Source: Acanthochromis polyacanthus (taxonomy: Eukaryota > Chordata > Actinopteri > Pomacentridae). Taken from it: DNA of 64,000 nucleotides. Shown piece after piece: positions 57,701 through 64,000 of the stretch; the stretch's first letter is position 1, and every line of letters begins with the position of its first letter. A program made the position numbers and the translations under genes. A model generated the notes under the pieces. It was not told where the DNA came from and did no database searches. It saw only the letters and a list, made by a program, of their open reading frames with translations. The stretch spans positions 34,769,974 to 34,833,973 of the forward strand of contig NC_067121.1 of NCBI RefSeq assembly GCF_021347895.1, given 5' to 3'.

Positions 57701-60700
57701 CCTTAGTCAGCCACTAGTTAACATGCACTGCCTGAACACTGGAACTAACTCATTCCATATATCCACTTGGGCTCAACTGTTTGGAAGTAACCTGATTCAT
57801 GAAAACATCTTGTGTGACCGGTTTGTTTCTGTCTCTGCGTTGTGTTATGAAAGACTCAGACGTGCATCTTTTTGAAGGCAGTGTTACATAGAATTTGCCT
57901 GTAGTAATACAAACCAAACCAAAGTTCCGCTTACTGACAAGGAGGCTCAACTAGTCAGGCATTAACTGAAACAAAAACAAACAAAAACAAATCCACAGAC
58001 ACAGATTTTGTGTAATTATCACAATAACTAAAGTACAATATACTGTATTCCATATACACACACATATATTAATGTATAATCGACCCTGTTACACTTGTTC
58101 AAAGAAAAAAAAGAATAAAATAGAAAATACTGTCAGCAGTTGGTGGAGACCAAACCAGAGCTAATAAGACAGTACTTGATTTATATTTGCCAGAAACACA
58201 TTTACAAATGTTGCTCCATGTGTGTTGCGTATGAATGTCTGTGTATGCACCCATTAGCTTACATGCTAGCCACAACACCTTTAAAGACGATAACATGTCA
58301 AAGCAAAGAGTGTAAGTTTGAGCTTTTCTTTCCTCAAGCAGCCAAAAAAACAAAACTAATTCACAGTCAAATTGAACTTTTCACAATTTCTCTCATGAAT
58401 GCAAACAGTAACATCCTCTTGTCTACCTACAACTCAACTGAAAATCAACTCATAGGCCACAAGCCGTTAGCTAAGTTTGATGAAAAACATTTTCTTACAG
58501 AGTTTTGAATTTTAATAGTTAGCTTAATATTCATGGAAATATACTATAATGGTTATTTCTTCTCGCACATACTTTAAGATGGTTCTTTTGTGTTTTCTAA
58601 GTCTGACACTAACAAATTCCACCACATTAATCTTGCTAAATAATCTGATTTCCGTATTTCTGTTTGTGCACAGACGAGCACACAAGAACTGTGTAAATAA
58701 GTCACTTTAGATATGTTTGCAGGACTATTTTTCTCTAGTCAGACACAGTTCAGCAGTTTCTTCCTGTTTTCAGTCTTTAAACTACACAACACATTGTGAT
58801 GCAACTCTGTACTTGGAAGTGCAAAATGCAATTTCAATCTTAAAACTTTAATCAAAGCAAAAGGTATATTCTCAAATTTTTCGAGAATTCCCTTAAATGA
58901 AAAACCCATATGAAAGCAATCTTCCTTCATATGTTTTGTGAGCAAAGAAAACCTGTACTTAAATACCCTCATGTTATGCTCTGTCACATGCGAGGATGCA
59001 AAACCCAGGTAGAGTTGCCAGATTGGGTGGTTTTCTAGCCAGGTGAGCTGTTTCTGAATTGAATGATTACTGATGAATGGATTACTGAATCAGACCAGAT
59101 AGCAGTTCCAATTAGCCTGTGTTCAGAAGCTGCTCCATGATTGAAACATCTCAGGTATTGCGCTGTTGGAACAAACACCAAACAACAAAGCTGAGCTGTA
59201 CCTCACTGCCCCCTAGTGAAGGCAGCATATACTGTAGCCGGAATCAACTCCATCCTGCTCCTTTCCTAATATTCTTTTCTCTTTTTCTCTTCAGAGTGGA
59301 GCTTCATGTGTAACTGAGCAGCAGCACTGTCTTCAATTTAAAGAAGTGTGATCAACACAACTGCCTATTAAAACCAAAGAATAGTGACATCACAGCTAAC
59401 TTGGTTGTATTATTGCACTGTATTACGCTAATATGCATATGATTCCTTCCGTTTTCTTTAATATTCCTGTCATTCTTCCAGTATACCTCCCTGAATCCCC
59501 TCTTCTGCTCTCATCCTACATTTAGGCATTCCAGACATCCAGACATGTCTCAACCAATCCTGCACTAAAATAACACTGACATATCTGAGAGCCCACAGGA
59601 AAATACCACTATAATAGATATCTGATGCTACTACAAATATCATACAAACTTTCAATCTGAAATCGTTTCAAGTTTTAATCTTGTCGTTTAAACCTTTTAC
59701 CTGCAATTTTGACACCATCAGGCAGCAACACAAGTATTGAACAAAGCACTGGCACATCACCACCTCATAATGCTTCTATATGACATGTGTGTGAGCAAAC
59801 AGTCAACTATTTGCTCATCCAGCAATCGCAGACCAACATCAGTGTTAGTTTGAAGGCCTGTTCTACTCACCTGACGAATGTAAAGCTTTGTCCTCGTTTT
59901 GACCACACCTTTGCCTGTACTGACACCTAAGTTCTTCTCTATGTTTACCAGCTGGTTTGTTAACTTTGTCTCTCTGCAGTTTGGTTCTGAGCAGTTAACA
60001 ATAGCTTTATCAGGGCTTTTGTAGCTGACTGCTGCTGGTGACAGCAAATGAAGACCGTAGCTATTTGCTAAGTGAAACTGAAATACAGTTTTGCATGCTA
60101 ATTCGTAGTTGGTTTACCACTGTAAGCATCACCTTTTATCTCGTGTGAATTCCAGGCATGCTTTAGCGTCACGGAGGATGTGCAAATGAAGGTGTAGGTC
60201 AATGAAGAGAATGACAAAGCTGAGGTTTCAACCTGTGAATCATGTACCGACATCTTTCCCTGACTTCAATGTGACACCAAGGTGGAAGTGACTTTACCAC
60301 TTCCTTTGTGTTAAAAGTTCCATCCTGTACCGTCTCTGCAGAGAAACCTGTCAGTCAATGAACTGGCGACTGATCTCACTGATAATAGCTGGTTCCTCAT
60401 TCTTTCCATGAACGGTTCAAATGTTCAAGTAAAGCCATCAAAACAGGATTTAAAGATCAACTATGTACTGTGGATTAACTTTTGCTTAAATAGTGTCAGC
60501 CTCATTCCTCAATTTATTTAGTCGCCAAAAGGTTTTGTACGTAACCTGAAGTCTGTCACAGTATAAGTTTCAAGACTTACAAAGGGTGGAGCTCTTCGTA
60601 TTTGCCGCTCAATCAAACCATATAAAATCTTTGGTAAATCCCAGATGATTACAGATAAAGTGAACAGAAACTTAATATTTCTAAAATGTGACATGATAAA

Positions 60701-62749
60701 AGACAGCTATCAGTTTAACTCTAAGCATCATTTTTCTTCGTTAACCCTTTGATGTGCAACATGGGTCAAAAGATACCCATATTTGTTGACCCATGTTGTG
60801 CATCAAAGTGTGAAAGCAATCAATTCAACTGTTGATGCTTTGTCTACCCATGACTAAGTTTAGTCTACATTCGCTGCAAAATTACTGTAATAACATTAAA
60901 GGCTATAATCTTTAGGAGGGCATGTCGATTAGTTGGTCAATGAGCTCTCTTCTGACCAATTGTTGATGTTACTTTCAAAAGGAGAGAAGTTCTACATCAA
61001 TAACCTTCTACAATAAATCCATTATTTTAGTAAGAATAGGCTAGCTGTGAGCATCACTGCATTTTCACGACTTTGAACTTGCACACTAGAATGGGTACTG
61101 CTCAGTCTTACTTATCTAATATCGACTGAATTCTTACTCAGAGTTGGCTGTAAACCAAATGATGCCATGTCTAAGACTGGTGGCCAAAAAGTCTAGGGTA
61201 AAAATCAGCGTTGAAGGCATATCACCAAAAACCTTGTTGACTTGTTTGCGTTATATTCCTCAGTAGTTGTTATGCTGGAATCACCAGTTGATTAAGTTCT
61301 AGTCCTAGAAGTTGTATGAATCTAGGCAGATGCACAATGGTCTGGACCTAGTCTGTTGTCCTTTCAGTAAAAATAACCAGGTTTAAGTGGTTTAAATTGC
61401 TATAGATATTCGCTAATTAATTTAGGCTAATAAAGCTTGTAGGTAGAGTGACTCTGATTTGGTCCATCTAAAGAAAACATGCTGATTTTATTTCCCCCTC
61501 ACCAACTGATTAGTTGAAGAGTTGGTACATTTCAGTCGACCAATGTTTTCTTTGGTCGACTACAGTCCTAGAAATATTAAATATGACCTTATTGCTCTTC
61601 ACTTCAATTTCCTAATTTGTGATGGAGCAACGTACATTAGTCTAAAGAAAGTATTTGTTGCATTTCTTCTACATTTTCAGATGTAGCCGAACATTACATT
61701 AGCCCATAACATCCTCCAAAATACACACTTTGTTACTTTTTAATGCTTTTCAGACACTCATGTAAGTAGGGTAACCATACGCTGCCAAAATGTGCAGCCC
61801 TCAGAGCACTGTATAAAGCAAGTACAGAAAAGTGTGGAGCTGAAGAAATAAAGGCATCCTGTGTGTGGATGAGGACGTAGGAAGAGGGCAGTGTGTCCCT
61901 GTACAGGGGGCTGAGCTCCTACCACTCATGCATGCACAACTTCTGTTGACATACCCTACTTTACCATTCAGTCAACCTGTTTGATTATGTTACAGGAATA
62001 CAAGTGGAACATTCTTTCTTTTCTGATAGTGGGATTTAGGCTGCATTTACATAGGAACAGCTATAGGAACCCTGTGATACTGATCACTCTTGCAACTAAT
62101 GACAATTTTTAGCGTCAAATAATCAGCTAATTTTTCTCTCAGTTGTTCATTTAATGTATACATGCTCAAAACATTTTCCCAAGATGACATATCTGAATAT
62201 CTTTTTGTTCAAGCAATAGTTACAAACTTAAAGATGGTGAATTTAAAATGAAATATAGCAGAGAGCCATTTGATTGAAAGTTCAGTCCATCAAATAAATG
62301 CAAAGGAAAAATGGCAAAAGCAAGGAAAAAATGAAAAAGCAATGACAAAATGGAAAAACGAAACAGGAAAAAGCAAAGACATAATTTATCTTTATAGTTC
62401 CATATTATTTTCATTCTTTTTATTTATTCCTCTTTATATTTACACATTTATTTCCTTATTTTTTTAACAGATTTATCATTTATTATGGCACTCTTGTCAT
62501 TCCATAGAGGTAGCAAATGCTCACATTTTAGAAAAAAAGAACTAATTAATTTTTGCAGTTTTTGCCTAAAATCTGACTTGAACAATTATTTGATTATCAA
62601 ATTTGTAACCTGTTATACACTAGCGTTTAACCGACTAGTAAAATACTAAATGTTTAATAAATGAGTAGGCGGTTCAACAATTAAATGACTAGTGGCGCAC
62701 ATCCCTTATATATATGTATATACAAACGTACATATAAAATGACATATTA
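57701..62749. other. Gene-free stretch
   Basis: No supported gene across about 5 kb. It contains the hairpin at 60748-60808. Short frames of up to 122 codons show no domain. Confidence 0.5.
60748..60808. repeat. 61-nt hairpin (small palindromic element)
   Basis: CTTTGATGTGCAACATGGGT plus CAA pairs with TTGACCCATGTTGTGCATCA plus AAG: a 23 bp stem with two mismatches and a 15 nt loop. It is preceded by TTAACC. It may be a minimal MITE. A miRNA-like precursor is possible but unsupported. Confidence 0.85.
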
Positions 62750-63185
62750 TTACTGATTTAAATACAGAAAAATATAGTGTAATTTTGTGGTGGTCCATAT
62801 TTTTGAATATCGACATTATAGTTTACAGGCATTAGTTTTTGCCTGTTTTTTTTTAAAGTAAATATGTTTTATAAAACTGTGATTTTACTTGTTATCTGTA
62901 ATCAAAGAAATAACAGTTTCAATTCTTAATATACATACAATTTCTTATAAAAGGCATTTTTCTAATACAAGACATTTTATGCTGATTTAAATACAGGAAA
63001 AGTAATGCAATATTATAGCCGAATGCTGTGAAAGAACAAATTACTATTTATGAACATACAGATTTTTAGAGTGGACATTATGGTAGGCATTAGTTTTTGC
63101 CTGTTTTTTTATAAACATGTAAAGAAAATCTGCAATTTTACTTGCTATTATCTGTAATTTAACAAAACAGGAAATATCTGTAAAA
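62750..63185. repeat. Direct repeat, two ~180-205 bp AT-rich copies
   Basis: GATTTAAATACAG (62755 and 62984) and GGCATTAGTTTTTGCCTGTT (62828 and 63086) recur in the same order, followed in both by an ATTTTACTTG-TATCTGTAAT block. The sequence continues to ACATTTTTTACAGTGTA at about 63474. That looks like a CACTGTAAAAA-type transposon end, but no matching left end was found. Confidence 0.75.
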
Positions 63186-63950
63186 TAAAAATTCACAAAA
63201 ATCATTTACCATTGGAAAATCCATAATAGACATAATTTTCATTCAATTACTGTAAGTGTCTGTAAAATATTGTTTGTTTTTTTGCACATTTAGAAACCTT
63301 AAAAACTGTGTGATTTTACAGTCAAACGCTGTAAAACAAGATGCTACAATTTATTAAAATAGAGGGTTTTTGTTTTACAATCAACATGCAGTTTCATTTC
63401 CCCCCTCTGTGATTTGACCAGTCATTGTCAGTATTTTGCCATAAATTGTTCAGAAGCAACATTTTTTACAGTGTATCCTGCTGACACAGATCTCACCCCT
63501 GACCTGACATGAAGAACATGACAAGACAGGATATGTTTAAGGAGGAATATTTCACCATCCTTCATCTGAAACCCCCCCACCTTCTCCTCTTCCTCCTTAA
63601 GCGGAGTCATAACAAGAGGGAGGCCCTGACCACTGCCACGTGGTTCCCCCTGCAGCCCAGAAATAACTGCTTTAAAACATCCTGCATCTTCCTCCTATCA
63701 ATTAAGCACCCAGTGGTCACGTTAAACACAGAAAACACAACACCTCCTGGACACATGTTGACTAATTTCCCCTCTTTGACTTATAGCCACTCTGTTTGAC
63801 ATATTTATGGTCTCAACATAAAACAGAGAGCTGCTCCTTTAAGAGGATTGAAGCACGTTATAGTCCACGCTGTCCCCGCTCATTATGAAGCTCAGAACAC
63901 CACAGAACAAAAAAAATGGGTACTTTTATTTCGATCAGAAGCTGCCTTAC
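63186..63950. other. Gene-free stretch
   Basis: AT-rich to about 63474, then more balanced sequence. No supported gene. Confidence 0.4.
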
Positions 63951-64000
63951 CTTGAAGTCTCTTGACAGGAGTCTGCCGCGATGGGGGGTTTTTTCCGCCA
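63951..64000 (-). CDS. Possible exon 3' end with splice donor, cut by the window edge
   Basis: Read on the minus strand from the window edge, the sequence ends ACTTCAAG|GTAAGG, a strong splice donor at 63951/63950. All three frames are open over the 50 visible bases, so coding status and phase cannot be set; the exon could equally be 5' untranslated. It lies upstream of the two candidate first coding exons on the same strand. A chance donor is possible. Confidence 0.25.

Noticed and set aside
62750..63185. CRISPR-like array
   Set aside because: Only two long, diverged, AT-rich copies in eukaryotic DNA, with no short identical repeats or spacers.

Overview
The window looks like AT-rich, gene-poor DNA from a teleost fish nuclear genome. 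Evidence for this: it is dense in (CA)n/(TG)n microsatellites, it has no operon-like coding, and its dispersed repeats are typical of bony fish. These repeats include an L2/Maui-type LINE 3' end with an (ATTGA)n tail, the ubiquitous (GGAT)n-ended repeat, Tc1/mariner and pogo-type relatives, and TTAA-bordered foldback elements. I recognise no complete protein-coding gene. Most open frames in the region are short, low-complexity or chance frames. The window is best read as intergenic or intronic DNA, probably around the 5' end of a large gene on the minus strand.

Three candidate minus-strand 5' exons support that reading. At 43935-43964 a start codon in good context opens 10 codons and runs in phase 0 into a consensus GTAAGT donor, just downstream of a CpG-rich patch. 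At 27278-27319 another start opens 14 codons and runs in phase 0 into a CAG|GTCAGT donor, again downstream of a CpG-rich and polypyrimidine stretch. At 63951-64000 an exon-like segment with a GTAAGG donor runs off the window edge. The shared phase would suit alternative first exons of one gene, but I cannot name the gene and no downstream exon was found.

Mobile elements by region. 4674-5784: a pogo-like TIR element whose transposase tail is interrupted by a 495 bp insert ending in a 120 bp piece of 18S rRNA. 8690-9215 and 45715-46240: two inverted copies of one ~525 bp repeat. 11287-11885: an L2-type LINE 3' end next to an LTR-like segment (about 11890-13330). 17210-17902: a long foldback element with arms of about 290-300 bp. 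23500-24025: a decayed Tc1-like transposase. 24962-25580 and 50780-51401: two related AT-rich MITEs. 32646-33542: an internally deleted mariner-like element with perfect TIRs. 45223-49440: a TIR-bordered nest holding at least six other repeats. 51861-52436: a TIR element carrying a RecQ-helicase-like fragment. Further LINE 3' ends occur at 19560, 53490 and 54776.

Remaining stretches hold microsatellites, a minisatellite (50160-50600), a strong 61-nt hairpin (60748-60808) and otherwise unremarkable single-copy-looking sequence. Some of that may contain conserved noncoding elements, which only an alignment could show.
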